NCBI RefSeq assembly: GCF_002272785.1
Contig: NZ_MLAS01000006.1
Span: 1 to 64,000 of the forward strand
From: Helicobacter sp. 13S00477-4
GTDB lineage: Bacteria > Campylobacterota > Campylobacteria > Campylobacterales > Helicobacteraceae
DNA length: 64,000 nucleotides
Direction of reading: 5' to 3'
The notes under the pieces were generated by a model. The model made no database searches. It saw nothing but the letters and a program-made list of their open reading frames with translations, and had not been told where the DNA came from. Position numbers and translations under genes: made by a program. Of the stretch, positions 53,630 through 62,551 are shown piece by piece. How positions within the stretch are numbered: position 1 is the stretch's first letter; each line of letters begins with the position of its first letter.

Positions 53630-54892
53630 TTATTGTGTGAGGGTATTTTTTGGCACAATGCAATAATTTTCAACAACACATCCAGAAATGATAAAATAAT
53701 TGATGTTGTCCTTGTATTCATAAGTAATGTTAAAACCTTGTGCATCAAGAGTATTTTTTATGATATACATTCCAAGACCAAATCCTGCAGATCCTACTTT
53801 TGTAGAATCTTTAAAATAAGGCTTGAAATATTCTTTAAAATCCATTTTTAAAGGATCGCCTTTGTTAGCTATGATGAGACTATACTTATCTGTATTGATA
53901 GTCACTTGATTGTCATAACTGTATTTAATAGCATTATCTAAAAGATTCTTCACAGACATCGCAAAAAGTTCAAAATCTGCTTTGATTAAGTCATTTGGAG
54001 ACAAAAGGATGATTGGATCTGTACCCATTTTATCTATCAATAACATTTTTTTAATATATTCAATCAGTTCATCTACTAAAAATTCTCTTTTATTGAGTTT
54101 ATAGCTTTTAGAAGAGAGTTGTTCAATTTTAGCAAATTGATTGATGAGTTCATTTAGACGTTCAAATGCAGAAATAAGTCGTTCTTTTTGTAAAGAATTT
54201 TTGACCATTTCAGCAGTGATGCGACCTTTTGTAATAGGTGTTTTTAGCTCATGCATAATTGATCTCAGGAATAAAGTTCTAGATTCATTGAGTGCAGCGA
54301 TTTTTTTGATCGCATTGTCAAATTCATTTGCTAATTCTCCGATTTCATCTTGTTGATCTGTTTTGCAGGTGATATTGAGTTTTCCATTTGAAAAATAGCG
54401 GATTTGTTGTCTTAGGCTTTTGAGTGGCAATAAACTTTTTATCACAAGTGCAAAGAGGAATATCAATAATAAAATACCTGCAAATGTAATGAGATAATAA
54501 TTTTGATAAGAAGTTTTAAACGTATCTTTATAAAGAGTTGCTTTATCTTGAGTTTCAAGAAGAATAAAGATTTCATTATTGAGTTTTATGGTTTTAGCGA
54601 ATATTCCATTGATACCAATAGGAATTTTTTTATAATCCAATAAGGCTTGTTTGATATTAGGTTCGGAAGTGATTTCAAAACCAAGATCTTTAAGGTATTT
54701 TTCTATAGTCTTGATATTGCCATTGTAAGTGATGATTTGGTTTATAGTGGCTGTGAATTGTCTGTATTTAAACTCAGATTTTTTTATTTCTCTATCCATT
54801 TCAGATTTAATAAAATAAAAAGAAAATGCAAAAAAACTAAATAAGGCAAACAAAAATAATGTTGTAATTTTGAAAAATATTGAGGTTTTCAT
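53630..54892 (-). CDS. arsS: Acid-responsive sensor histidine kinase ArsS
   Basis: Two membrane spans (about 9-29 and 132-152) enclose a roughly 100-residue periplasmic sensor; a HAMP segment and kinase domain follow with the H-box SIMHELKTPITKGR, N-box KNLLDNAIKYS and G-box GFGLGMYIIKNTLD. In H. pylori ArsS senses acid pH and controls urease and other acid-resistance genes. The gene overlaps nothing but is 5 bp after arsR. No homopolymer tract is present at its 3' end. Confidence 0.9.
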   Translation of the reverse strand: MKTSIFFKITTLFLFALFSFFAFSFYFIKSEMDREIKKSEFKYRQFTATINQIITYNGNIKTIEKYLKDLGFEITSEPNIKQALLDYKKIPIGINGIFAKTIKLNNEIFILLETQDKATLYKDTFKTSYQNYYLITFAGILLLIFLFALVIKSLLPLKSLRQQIRYFSNGKLNITCKTDQQDEIGELANEFDNAIKKIAALNESRTLFLRSIMHELKTPITKGRITAEMVKNSLQKERLISAFERLNELINQFAKIEQLSSKSYKLNKREFLVDELIEYIKKMLLIDKMGTDPIILLSPNDLIKADFELFAMSVKNLLDNAIKYSYDNQVTINTDKYSLIIANKGDPLKMDFKEYFKPYFKDSTKVGSAGFGLGMYIIKNTLDAQGFNITYEYKDNINYFIISGCVVENYCIVPKNTLTQ

Positions 54893-54897
54893 CTTAA

Positions 54898-55578
54898 TTA
54901 AGATTCTAGCTTGTAGCCCACCCCTCTGACTGAAATGATATATTTAGGCTTTTTTGGATCTTCTTCAATTTTGGCTCGTAATCTACCTATAATAACATCT
55001 ATACTTTTGTTTGAGCTTTCCGGATTGATAGATTCAGATTCAATAGCAATTGCTTCTCTTGAAAATACATGACCTTTTTTACTGATAAGGAGCGTAAGGA
55101 TTTCATATTCTGCACGAGTAAGTTCTAGTTTTTTGTCTTTGAAGTAAACTTCACGACTATCTTTATCTATTCTGAAAATGGAACTTTTGTCTTTCTCCTC
55201 ATTTTTTCCACCTTTTTTATTGTATCTTCTCAAAAGGGATTGGATTCTAGCTAAGAGTTCTTTAGGGTCATAAGGTTTTGGTATATAGTCATCAGCACCA
55301 TATTCAAGAGCTTTTATTTTATCATTTAGATCACTCCTAGCAGAAGAGATTATAATAGGAATATTTTTTTGTTTTGCAACTCTTTTGCAGACTTCAAGTC
55401 CATCTAAATTTGGCAATGTAAGATCAAGGAGCAAAAGATCGTAGTGTTGTGTAGCTACTGCACTCATTCCTGTATAAGGTTCATCATAATTTGTAACATT
55501 AATATCATGTTGTTTGAGGTATTCACTCAGGATTTCTGCAAGTTCTATATCATCTTCTATCATTAATACTTCTAGCAT
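54898..55578 (-). CDS. arsR: Acid-responsive response regulator ArsR
   Basis: OmpR-type regulator of 226 residues: a receiver with the phospho-aspartate in [13 protein letters not shown] and switch lysine in [12 protein letters not shown], then a winged-helix DNA-binding domain ending [15 protein letters not shown]. The sequence agrees with my memory of H. pylori ArsR (HP0166) over nearly the full length. It is upstream of arsS in an operon. Confidence 0.93.
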   Translation of the reverse strand: MLEVLMIEDDIELAEILSEYLKQHDINVTNYDEPYTGMSAVATQHYDLLLLDLTLPNLDGLEVCKRVAKQKNIPIIISSARSDLNDKIKALEYGADDYIPKPYDPKELLARIQSLLRRYNKKGGKNEEKDKSSIFRIDKDSREVYFKDKKLELTRAEYEILTLLISKKGHVFSREAIAIESESINPESSNKSIDVIIGRLRAKIEEDPKKPKYIISVRGVGYKLES

Positions 55579-55700
55579 TTATCTTACCTTGAATATGAGG
55601 ATTGTTTGTTTATATTTTTTGGATTGAATCATACTATAAAATTCATTAAATAATATATTTTAAAATTCAAAATACGCAAAAAGATAATCACACATCCTGG

Positions 55701-55967
55701 CTAATTACCCAATTTTTCATCAATGATATATAATTGGTATTGTAGATAATTGATAACTAAATCAAGCTTTGTTGGCAAGTCTTTTATTTGAGGAGATTGC
55801 AAACCTTCAAAAAGTACAAGTGTTTTCTCTCTCAAATCAGATAAAAATTCTAATTCATTTTTAGAAGATATTATTGTATTTTTTGCTTCTGATATTTCTG
55901 AATCATTTGAAATTTGACTATCCCCCATTTCTGTAAGTGCTTCAAGAATAACATCTTTTAGTTCCAT
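55701..55967 (-). CDS. CiaD-like small conserved Campylobacterota protein
   Basis: This 88-residue acidic helical protein (start MELKDVILEALTEM, end LQYQLYIIDEKLGN) has the pattern LSDLREKTLVLFEGLQSP that I associate with proteins labelled CiaD-like in Campylobacterota. C. jejuni CiaD is a secreted host-cell effector, but the shared part is small and the Helicobacter proteins may be housekeeping. The ATG at 55967 has an AGGTGG site; a GTG lies four codons upstream. It overlaps the TPR-like gene. Confidence 0.6.
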   Translation of the reverse strand: MELKDVILEALTEMGDSQISNDSEISEAKNTIISSKNELEFLSDLREKTLVLFEGLQSPQIKDLPTKLDLVINYLQYQLYIIDEKLGN

Positions 55968-56212
55968 TTCATTAACCACCTTTCAAATACTTTTAATTCT
56001 TTTTGATTTGAAGCTTCTATAAAAAAATCTTTTGCTTTTATATTCAGACCCTTAAAACTTTTTGTTTTTTTGTTAAGACGTTTATAGCCCTGTTGTGCTT
56101 GTTGATTTGTTGGGTCGAATTTAAGGATATCTTTATAAATTTGCAATGCTTCATCTTTTAGACCTTGTAATTCATAAATACTTGCGAGCGTAATTGTTTT
56201 ACTGGCATTCAT
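55958..56212 (-). CDS. Small TPR-like protein
   Basis: The 84-residue protein contains one clear TPR repeat (ASIYELQGLKDEALQIYKDI and LKFDPTNQQAQQGYKRL), then a basic linker and a C-terminal helix (LKVFERWLMKWN). It starts at the base where leuB ends (stop and start overlap by one base) and overlaps the next gene by 10 bp. It is therefore part of the leuD-leuB transcription unit. Function is unknown. Confidence 0.72.
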   Translation of the reverse strand: MNASKTITLASIYELQGLKDEALQIYKDILKFDPTNQQAQQGYKRLNKKTKSFKGLNIKAKDFFIEASNQKELKVFERWLMKWN

Positions 56213-57285
56213 TATATTTCCTCTTTAAGATATTTTACTATTAAATCTCCCATTTGTGAAGTATTACAAATATTTTTAGCATCAAATAAAGCTATGTCTT
56301 TAGTGCGATAACCTTTTTTGAGTACTTTTACTATAGCTTGATGGATATTTTCTGCTGCTTGATTTTCTTTGAAGCTATATTTTAACATCATAGCCGCACT
56401 CAATATCGCGGCAATAGGATTTGCAATCCCCATTCCTGCAATGTCAGGAGCAGATCCATGTATAGGTTCATAAAGTGATACTTTTCCTCCAATGCTTGCA
56501 GATGGAAGTAGACCAATAGAACCAGTAAGCATGGCAGCTTCGTCACTTAATATATCTCCAAAAAGATTTTCAGTCAAAATAACATCAAATTGCTTTGGAT
56601 CTTTTATGAGCTGCATACTTGCATTGTCAACATATTGATGGGTGAGTTCGACTTCAGGGTATTGTTTTGAAACTTGGGTTACAACTTCACGCCAAAGCTG
56701 GCTAACTTCTAAAACATTTGCTTTATCTACTGAACACACTTTTTTTCTTCGAGTGCTTGCTAAATCAAAAGCAAGTTTTGCTATTCTTGTTATTTCTTCT
56801 TTTGTATAAATCATTGTATTGTAAGCACGATCTGAATCTTTTCCTTTGGGTTGTCCAAAATAAATCCCACCTATGAGTTCACGAACAACTATCAAATCTG
56901 TGTTTGTTATAATCTCTGCTTTGAGTGTGCTAGCTTTTGTTAATTCTTCAAATACCATTGCAGGACGTATATTACCAAATACTTCTAAGGCTTTTCTTAG
57001 ACGTAAAAGACCACTTTCAGGTCGCATTTCTCTTGGAAGATTATCCCATTTATTCCCTCCGATTGCTCCAAATAAAATAGCATTGACTTCTAGACAACCA
57101 TTAATAGTTTCTTCAGGCAAAGGATTTTTGTATAGGTCATAAGCACATCCACCCATTAGATATTCTTTGTATTCAATGTTGAAACCTTCAAGCTCACTCA
57201 CTTTATTCAATACTTTAATAGCTTCATTGATAACTTCAGGTCCAATACCATCACCTTTGATAAGGGCTATTTTGTATGTTTTCAT
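56212..57285 (-). CDS. leuB: 3-isopropylmalate dehydrogenase
   Basis: NAD-dependent oxidative decarboxylation of 3-isopropylmalate in leucine synthesis. GDGIGPEV opens the protein; LRLRKALEVFGNIRPA, NLFGDILSDEAAMLTGS and YEPIHGSAPDIAGMGIANP are family motifs. I start at ATG 57285 (MKTYKIALIKGDG), which overlaps the leuD stop by one base and has an AAAGGA site. Length is 357 residues. Confidence 0.95.
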   Translation of the reverse strand: MKTYKIALIKGDGIGPEVINEAIKVLNKVSELEGFNIEYKEYLMGGCAYDLYKNPLPEETINGCLEVNAILFGAIGGNKWDNLPREMRPESGLLRLRKALEVFGNIRPAMVFEELTKASTLKAEIITNTDLIVVRELIGGIYFGQPKGKDSDRAYNTMIYTKEEITRIAKLAFDLASTRRKKVCSVDKANVLEVSQLWREVVTQVSKQYPEVELTHQYVDNASMQLIKDPKQFDVILTENLFGDILSDEAAMLTGSIGLLPSASIGGKVSLYEPIHGSAPDIAGMGIANPIAAILSAAMMLKYSFKENQAAENIHQAIVKVLKKGYRTKDIALFDAKNICNTSQMGDLIVKYLKEEI

Positions 57286-57788
57286 CACAAATCCTTTATT
57301 TGTTTTTGTGCATACGGTATTAATCCACCACAATTAAGTAATTCAAGCATAAAAGGAGGGATTTTAGCATATTGATATTGTTTATTCTTGGTATGATTGA
57401 TGATTTTATTTTTTTCAAGACAAATTTCAAGCTGATCCCCTTCTTCAATCGTAACAATCTCATTTTGAGGTACTTCTAGTATTAATAGACCTGTATTGAA
57501 CGCATTTCGATAAAAAATTCTAGCAAAGGATGGTGCAAGAACTGCACTTATGCCAGCTTCTTTGAGTGCCAATGGTGCATGTTCTCTGCTGCTACCACAT
57601 CCAAAATTTTCATCTGCGACAATAAAATCACCTTTTGAAATAATATTTGAAAATCCACCCCTTGAGTCTTCCATAATATGTGTTGCTAATTCTTTAATAT
57701 CGCTTGTGTTGAGGTATCGTGCAGCGATAATGATATCTGTGTCAATATTTTTACCAAATTTCCAAGCCTTTCCTATTCTATTTTGCAT
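57285..57788 (-). CDS. leuD: 3-isopropylmalate dehydratase small subunit
   Basis: Small subunit of the aconitase-type isomerase of leucine synthesis. KFGKNIDTDIIIAARYLNT and NFGCGSSREHAPLALK are its signatures. Three possible starts (GTG, ATG, ATG at 57794, 57791, 57788) follow an AGGGAG site; the last has the best spacing. The large subunit leuC is not next to it. Confidence 0.94.
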   Translation of the reverse strand: MQNRIGKAWKFGKNIDTDIIIAARYLNTSDIKELATHIMEDSRGGFSNIISKGDFIVADENFGCGSSREHAPLALKEAGISAVLAPSFARIFYRNAFNTGLLILEVPQNEIVTIEEGDQLEICLEKNKIINHTKNKQYQYAKIPPFMLELLNCGGLIPYAQKQIKDL

Positions 57789-57845
57789 CATCACTCCCTT
57801 TGTTTAGTGTTTGTTGATTTTAGCAAGTTTGATTTAAAAATTACT

Positions 57846-58733
57846 TTATTTTTGAGAAGCATTCATAAAAATTTGATTGTAAGAAATAGAAACCCCTATA
57901 AAAACATTTGTACCGACTTCTTTAAAAAATCTTCCCTTAAGCATATAAAAGGTTATGAAAGGGGCTATGGATAGATTTTTGTATAGATTTGTATCCATCC
58001 TTATATCCAATTCAAGTTCATATTGGGGATTATGAGAAGGTTTGTAATCATTGATAAGATAATCCCTAAAGCTAAAATGATAGCTTACATTGACATTATC
58101 TTGGATTTTTTGCTTCACATCAATGCCTGTTTGAATTCCTAAGCTCTCTACAGGTCTTTGATAGGTAAAATCTTCTTCTCCAAAAAGACTCAGATAAAGA
58201 TTTTTGATATAGTTCCCTTCAAAAATCTTAAATCCACTGCTAAAACGTAGGATTTTTATCCTGTTGAGTCCAGGTTGAGGAGTAAACTCTGTCCGATAGC
58301 TTAGCTGGATATAAGGACCTAATTCAAAACCACCAAGCATATTTTCAAAATCCCAAATCCTTTGTGTATAATCTGTGGATAATAAAATTCTATCCAGGGT
58401 TTTATTATCTATTCTTGGTCCAGTTTCAGGACTGATAATATTCCTCCCGTATTCTGTTAGGAGGGAATTGAAAATTACAAATCTTTTGGCATAATAATTT
58501 GCATCAAATTCTCCAAAAGTTTGTCCGACAATTTGAGAATTTCCTCTAATGCGGCTATTGGAAAAATCTTTATAGATATTTTGATTTTTTAATGAGGTTG
58601 AAGAAAAGTTTAAAGATATTCTTTTGAGTTCTAAATGCCAACCTCTTTTGGTTGTATCAATATCAAGATCTGTATCTTCTCCAAAAAGATTTTTTAAAAT
58701 TAAAAGCAATAAAATCCATTTAGTTTTCTTCAT
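57846..58733 (-). CDS. Outer-membrane beta-barrel protein of unknown function
   Basis: A signal peptide (KWILLLLILKNLFG) precedes a 275-residue domain of alternating hydrophobic strands with many aromatic residues (FGPYIQLSYRTEF-like, YHFSFRDYLIND, SIAPFITFYMLKGRFF). This suggests a roughly 12-strand barrel. It resembles outer-membrane phospholipase A in size but lacks the recognisable Ser-His catalytic pair, so no enzyme is claimed. Its start overlaps the end of rarA by 14 bp. Confidence 0.68.
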   Translation of the reverse strand: MKKTKWILLLLILKNLFGEDTDLDIDTTKRGWHLELKRISLNFSSTSLKNQNIYKDFSNSRIRGNSQIVGQTFGEFDANYYAKRFVIFNSLLTEYGRNIISPETGPRIDNKTLDRILLSTDYTQRIWDFENMLGGFELGPYIQLSYRTEFTPQPGLNRIKILRFSSGFKIFEGNYIKNLYLSLFGEEDFTYQRPVESLGIQTGIDVKQKIQDNVNVSYHFSFRDYLINDYKPSHNPQYELELDIRMDTNLYKNLSIAPFITFYMLKGRFFKEVGTNVFIGVSISYNQIFMNASQK

Positions 58734-59916
58734 TCATTTTACCTTTAATCTTATCAAGCCAATTTTGAAGGGTTTTTTCAAATGCTTTTTGTGTATGTTT
58801 GACAAATATGAGTGGCTTTTGGAGATATTTTTGTTTAACCCAGCCTCCATAATCATGAGGATAAAGATACTCATTAGCTTTTGGGATAATATTTTTAGGA
58901 ATAGAGAGGATTTCACCTTTATTCACACTTTTAATAGCTTCATTGATTGCATTATAGGCTGTATTTGATTTTGGTGAACAAGAGAGATAGATGACGCATT
59001 GAGAAAGAATAATTCGTGCTTCTGGATATCCTATTTTAGACACTGCAAGCATTGTTGATGTAGCTAAATTTAGGGCATTGGGATTAGCATTCCCAATATC
59101 TTCACTGGCTAAAATTACAAGTCTCCTAGCTATAAATTCAGGATTTTCGCCTCCACAAATCAATCTAGCTAAATAATAAATAGCAGCATTTTCATCACTC
59201 CCACGGATAGATTTGATGAGGGCACTGATGAGATTATAATGGGTATTGTTTTCACTACTGCCATCATTAAGGCTTATGGGACGGAGTGTCTTTAGAGTAT
59301 CAATATCGATATTTTGTTTTTCCATTGCTATATCCAAAAGATTAAGCATTGCTCGTGCATCTCCTCCGCTTGAACTGATGAGGTATTTTTTTGCTTTTTC
59401 ATCAATAGTGCAAGGATAAAGGGCAAGGGTTTTATTTAAAATGGATTCAAGATTAGTATCGCTTAATGGCAAAAATTCAAACAATAAAGATCGAGATCTT
59501 ATAGCTGCAGTGAGTGTATAATAAGGGTTTTCTGTACTTGCTCCAAGTATAATAGCTTCTTGATTTTCCATAATTGGTAGTAAAAATTCTTGCTGGGTTC
59601 TGTTTAGGCGGTGTATTTCATCAATAAATACAATAGGTTTTGTCAATGTATTTTGATAAGTTTTTAGATTTTGACGTAGCTCTTCTAATTTAAAATTAGT
59701 TGCATTAAATTGCAGAAATGGTTTTTCTAGCTTTTGGGCAATAAGTCTTGCTAGGGTTGTTTTTCCACTGCCTGGACTGCCATAAAAAAATGAATGTGGG
59801 AATGTGCCTGATGAAAAAACTTTAAATAAAGCAGATGAGGGATTTAAAATATGTTCTTGTCCTATAAAATCTTCTAAGATTTTTGGACGCATTAAATTGG
59901 CTAAATTTTTCATCAA
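58720..59916 (-). CDS. rarA: Replication-associated recombination protein RarA (MgsA)
   Basis: AAA+ ATPase acting at stalled replication forks. Walker A is YGSPGSGKTTLARL, Walker B IVFIDEIHRLNR, and sensor 1 lies in ILGASTENPYYTL. The C-terminal tetramerisation part includes SIRGSDENAAIYYLARLICGGE and EDIGNANPNAL. At 398 residues the size is normal. It is the third gene after cbpA and hspR, 8 bp downstream of hspR, as in H. pylori. Confidence 0.93.
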   Translation of the reverse strand: MMKNLANLMRPKILEDFIGQEHILNPSSALFKVFSSGTFPHSFFYGSPGSGKTTLARLIAQKLEKPFLQFNATNFKLEELRQNLKTYQNTLTKPIVFIDEIHRLNRTQQEFLLPIMENQEAIILGASTENPYYTLTAAIRSRSLLFEFLPLSDTNLESILNKTLALYPCTIDEKAKKYLISSSGGDARAMLNLLDIAMEKQNIDIDTLKTLRPISLNDGSSENNTHYNLISALIKSIRGSDENAAIYYLARLICGGENPEFIARRLVILASEDIGNANPNALNLATSTMLAVSKIGYPEARIILSQCVIYLSCSPKSNTAYNAINEAIKSVNKGEILSIPKNIIPKANEYLYPHDYGGWVKQKYLQKPLIFVKHTQKAFEKTLQNWLDKIKGKMNEEN

Positions 59917-59924
59917 TAATTTAA

Positions 59925-60287
59925 TTATTTTTTGAATATTATTAATTCATAAGAACTTTGTTTTACACTGACTCCGGTATTTTGAGTTTGAGATTTTTTT
60001 TGTAGATTTGATCGAAGTTCCTCATTCAGCAAATCAAGTTCATCTAGTCTTTCTTTTAGTCGTAAGATGATGTCTACACCTGCAAGATTTACACCCATAT
60101 CACGCGTAAGCCTTAGTATTGTCTTGATTTTGTCAATATCTCTTTGTGAGTACAGTCTCATCTTTCCATCTGTGCGATTGGGTTCAATTAATCCTTCTTT
60201 TTCATATTGTCTGAGGGTTTGTGGGTGGATTTCAAGTATTTTTGCAACGACGCTGATAAGATAAACAGGTTCATCATAGCTATACAT
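59925..60287 (-). CDS. hspR: Heat-shock repressor HspR (MerR family)
   Basis: A 120-residue MerR-type repressor that, with DnaK or CbpA/GroEL feedback, controls heat-shock operons in Helicobacter. The helix-turn-helix is VYLISVVAKILEIHPQTLRQ and the wing contains RTDGKMRLYSQRDIDKI. A C-terminal helix (RLKERLDELDLLNEELRSNL) dimerises. A matching HAIR-like operator overlaps the cbpA promoter (61234-61254), indicating autoregulation. Confidence 0.94.
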   Translation of the reverse strand: MYSYDEPVYLISVVAKILEIHPQTLRQYEKEGLIEPNRTDGKMRLYSQRDIDKIKTILRLTRDMGVNLAGVDIILRLKERLDELDLLNEELRSNLQKKSQTQNTGVSVKQSSYELIIFKK

Positions 60288-60309
60288 AAGTTTTATCCTT
60301 TTTTATGAT

Positions 60310-61170
60310 TTAGGGTAGTTGTTCTTCAAGCATTTTTTTGAACTCTTCTGATAATGAGTCTATGTTAGGTAGGATAATATTTGCTTTCAGATAAAGATCA
60401 CCAATATGACCACTTTTTCTATTTTTTACTCCAAGTTCTTTGATGCGAAATTTTTGAGCATTTTTTGTATTGGCAGGGATTTTTAAGTTGACTTCTTTAT
60501 AAAGGGTAGGGATAGAGATTTTCCCTCCAAAAAGAGCTATTTTTAAAGGTATATCAAAAGTTTTGGTTAAGTCATCGCCATTCCTCATATATTCTGGATC
60601 GGGGGCAATATTTATTTTTAGCAATAAATCCCCTTGCATACTTCGATTTTTTTTACCTTTTTCTCTTATCCTAATCGTTTCACCTTCGTTGATACCTGCT
60701 GGGATTTTTATATCAAAGCTATCATTTTGTAAGTTGATATGTTGTTTTCCTCCAAGTACGGCAATGGTAAATGGTATTGTAAGGTTTGCGTGGATATTCA
60801 AATCAGGTTCAAAACCAAAACCAGCACCAAATCCAAAACTATTCCCTCCTGATCCAAATCCTCCAGCACTACCAAATATTTGAGAAAGTATATCGTCTAA
60901 ATTGATACCTGCTCCTCCCTGAGATCTTGCAAAATCACTAAAATCTTGCCCGCCAAACATATTATCACCAAATTGATCGTATTGTGTTCGTTTTTTTTCA
61001 TCACTGAGGATTTCATATGCTGCATTGATTTCTTTGAATTTTTCTTCAGCTTCTTTGTCTTTATTCACATCTGGGTGATATTTTCTTGCAAGTTTTCTAT
61101 AGGCTTTTTTGATTTCTTCAGGACTTGCATTTTCACTGACTTCAAGGGTTTTGTATAGACTTTTGCTCAT
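60310..61170 (-). CDS. cbpA: DnaJ-like co-chaperone CbpA
   Basis: The J-domain (residues 1-70, with HPD in YHPDVNKD) is followed by a Gly/Phe-rich linker ([21 protein letters not shown]) and two C-terminal substrate-binding domains. No zinc-finger cysteines are present, so it is CbpA rather than DnaJ. It is the first gene of the cbpA-hspR-rarA operon. In H. pylori CbpA modulates HspR activity. Confidence 0.95.
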   Translation of the reverse strand: MSKSLYKTLEVSENASPEEIKKAYRKLARKYHPDVNKDKEAEEKFKEINAAYEILSDEKKRTQYDQFGDNMFGGQDFSDFARSQGGAGINLDDILSQIFGSAGGFGSGGNSFGFGAGFGFEPDLNIHANLTIPFTIAVLGGKQHINLQNDSFDIKIPAGINEGETIRIREKGKKNRSMQGDLLLKINIAPDPEYMRNGDDLTKTFDIPLKIALFGGKISIPTLYKEVNLKIPANTKNAQKFRIKELGVKNRKSGHIGDLYLKANIILPNIDSLSEEFKKMLEEQLP

Positions 61171-61219
61171 TTAAAGCACTCCCAAAATTATTCTTTAAAA
61201 TTCCAAATTCTTTAAGTTT

Positions 61220-61249
61220 ATTATATCATAAAAGTTTAGTATGAGTCAA
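61220..61249 (-). promoter_or_regulatory. Sigma-70 promoter of cbpA-hspR-rarA
   Basis: On the minus strand TTGACT (61244-61249) and TATAAT (61220-61225) are 18 bases apart, giving a start near 61213 and a leader of about 43 bases. The -35 box lies within the HAIR-like repeat. Confidence 0.65.
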
Positions 61250-61254
61250 TCAAC
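61234..61254. promoter_or_regulatory. HAIR-like HspR operator
   Basis: GTTTAGT (61234-61240) and AATCAAC (61248-61254) are separated by seven bases. The consensus HspR target HAIR is CTTGAGT-N7-ACTCAAG; five of seven bases match in each half and the spacing is exact. Placement over the -35 box fits repression by steric hindrance. Confidence 0.6.
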
Positions 61255-61372
61255 TTTATTTATATCATCTATAAAAAATTATTAATGCAAGGTTTGGAAC
61301 TTTTTTTGCTAGCAAACTAAAATTAAAATAGTTTTATAAAATTATTGTTTTATGTCAGAACAAAGGATATCA

Positions 61373-62497
61373 ATGCTAAGGAAGCTTGTTTTGTGTTGTT
61401 TGTATGGAGGGATAGTGTTTGCTGCGAGTCCAAAAACTCCGGAAGAAGCATTTATGAAAGGTATTGTCAATGGGCATATTGGAGCTTTTTTTCAGCAATC
61501 TACAAAACAGGATCCTACTTATGGTGATTTGAATATGTCTTTAGGATACAATTCTCAGAGATTTATGGGCTATAAGGTTGGTGCAGAAGTTTGGCTTGTG
61601 CCAAAACTCTATGAGGCGAATAAAAATGATTTTGAAAGGGCACAAAATATATTTGTATTTTCTAAACTTTATGGAGATTTTTATAATGAATATGAGAAGT
61701 TTGGTATTACATTAGGTCGTTATGAAATCAACGAGGAATGGATGACTCATAATACTGAAGGTTTGAGTGTTACATATGATAAACTTGATAATATTTCTTT
61801 AGCTTTTGTATGGGCTTTTAGGAATGCTTATGTTAAAAATTATTATTTGAGTGATGGTTTTAGGAAAATGTTTGATTGGTCTGGAAGTCTTTTGCTTCGT
61901 GCTGATATTCAAATACCAAATGCCCCTTTAAAAATTGAACCTTATTTGTATATCGCACCGGGTTTTTTTATCTCTCCAGGTATTAAATTAAAATTACATT
62001 TACCATTGAAACAAGGCATTTATTTTGACAGTCATATTCATTTGCTTTCTTATGTCCCTTCTGAAAAATATTATAAAGTTTCAAGCAGTAGTGGTTTAGT
62101 CTGGATTGAGGGATTAATGGGGTGGAATGGTTTTGAAGGAGGTGTAGGACTTGTAAGTGTTGGGGGTGGAGTAGGGGTAAATCGTATTGATTCTTTTGGT
62201 CAACATACTCCATTTGAAAGAACAGTTGGTGTATTTTATGGAAATGCTGTTACGGTTTATGGATTTGCTTCTACAAAGATTATGGATTATGTTTCTTTAT
62301 ATGGAGCAATTAGAGGTACATTTATTGATAAAAAAAATATTTTAAATTGGGAAGCTAGAATTAATTTTGATATTTATAAAGGGGTTGAATTGGGTTTAGG
62401 TCTTTTAGGAATGTCAAATCAAACTGAAGCTATAGGTTATTTTAATGGAACAAAAAACTATATAATGGGTCGTGGTTTTATTCAGTATAGTTTTTAG
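61373..62497 (+). CDS. Hof-like outer-membrane porin 1
   Basis: The 374-residue outer-membrane protein has a signal peptide (MLRKLVLCCLYGGIVFA) and a glycine/aromatic beta-barrel ending in GFIQYSF with terminal Phe. Sequence style (MKGIVNGHIGAFFQQ, LGRYEINEEWMTHNTEGLS) is that of the Helicobacter Hof family of porin-like proteins. I chose the ATG at 61373, which has an AAAGGA site, over 61352. It is the first of three tandem genes. Confidence 0.78.
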   Translation: MLRKLVLCCLYGGIVFAASPKTPEEAFMKGIVNGHIGAFFQQSTKQDPTYGDLNMSLGYNSQRFMGYKVGAEVWLVPKLYEANKNDFERAQNIFVFSKLYGDFYNEYEKFGITLGRYEINEEWMTHNTEGLSVTYDKLDNISLAFVWAFRNAYVKNYYLSDGFRKMFDWSGSLLLRADIQIPNAPLKIEPYLYIAPGFFISPGIKLKLHLPLKQGIYFDSHIHLLSYVPSEKYYKVSSSSGLVWIEGLMGWNGFEGGVGLVSVGGGVGVNRIDSFGQHTPFERTVGVFYGNAVTVYGFASTKIMDYVSLYGAIRGTFIDKKNILNWEARINFDIYKGVELGLGLLGMSNQTEAIGYFNGTKNYIMGRGFIQYSF

Positions 62498-62507
62498 TTT
62501 TATAGAT

Positions 62508-62534
62508 TATAATATATTGTAAAAATTTTATAAT
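62508..62534 (+). promoter_or_regulatory. Two -10 boxes before the second Hof-like gene
   Basis: TATAAT occurs at 62508-62513 and again at 62529-62534, ahead of a strong TAAGGAG ribosome-binding site. The upstream box gives a leader of about 32 bases and is the more likely one. Confidence 0.4.
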
Positions 62535-62551
62535 ATAAAATAAGGAGATTT

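Noticed and set aside
53630-53700. Homopolymer at the 3' end of arsS as reported for H. pylori
   Set aside because: No C-tract or long homopolymer is present; the gene is one intact frame.
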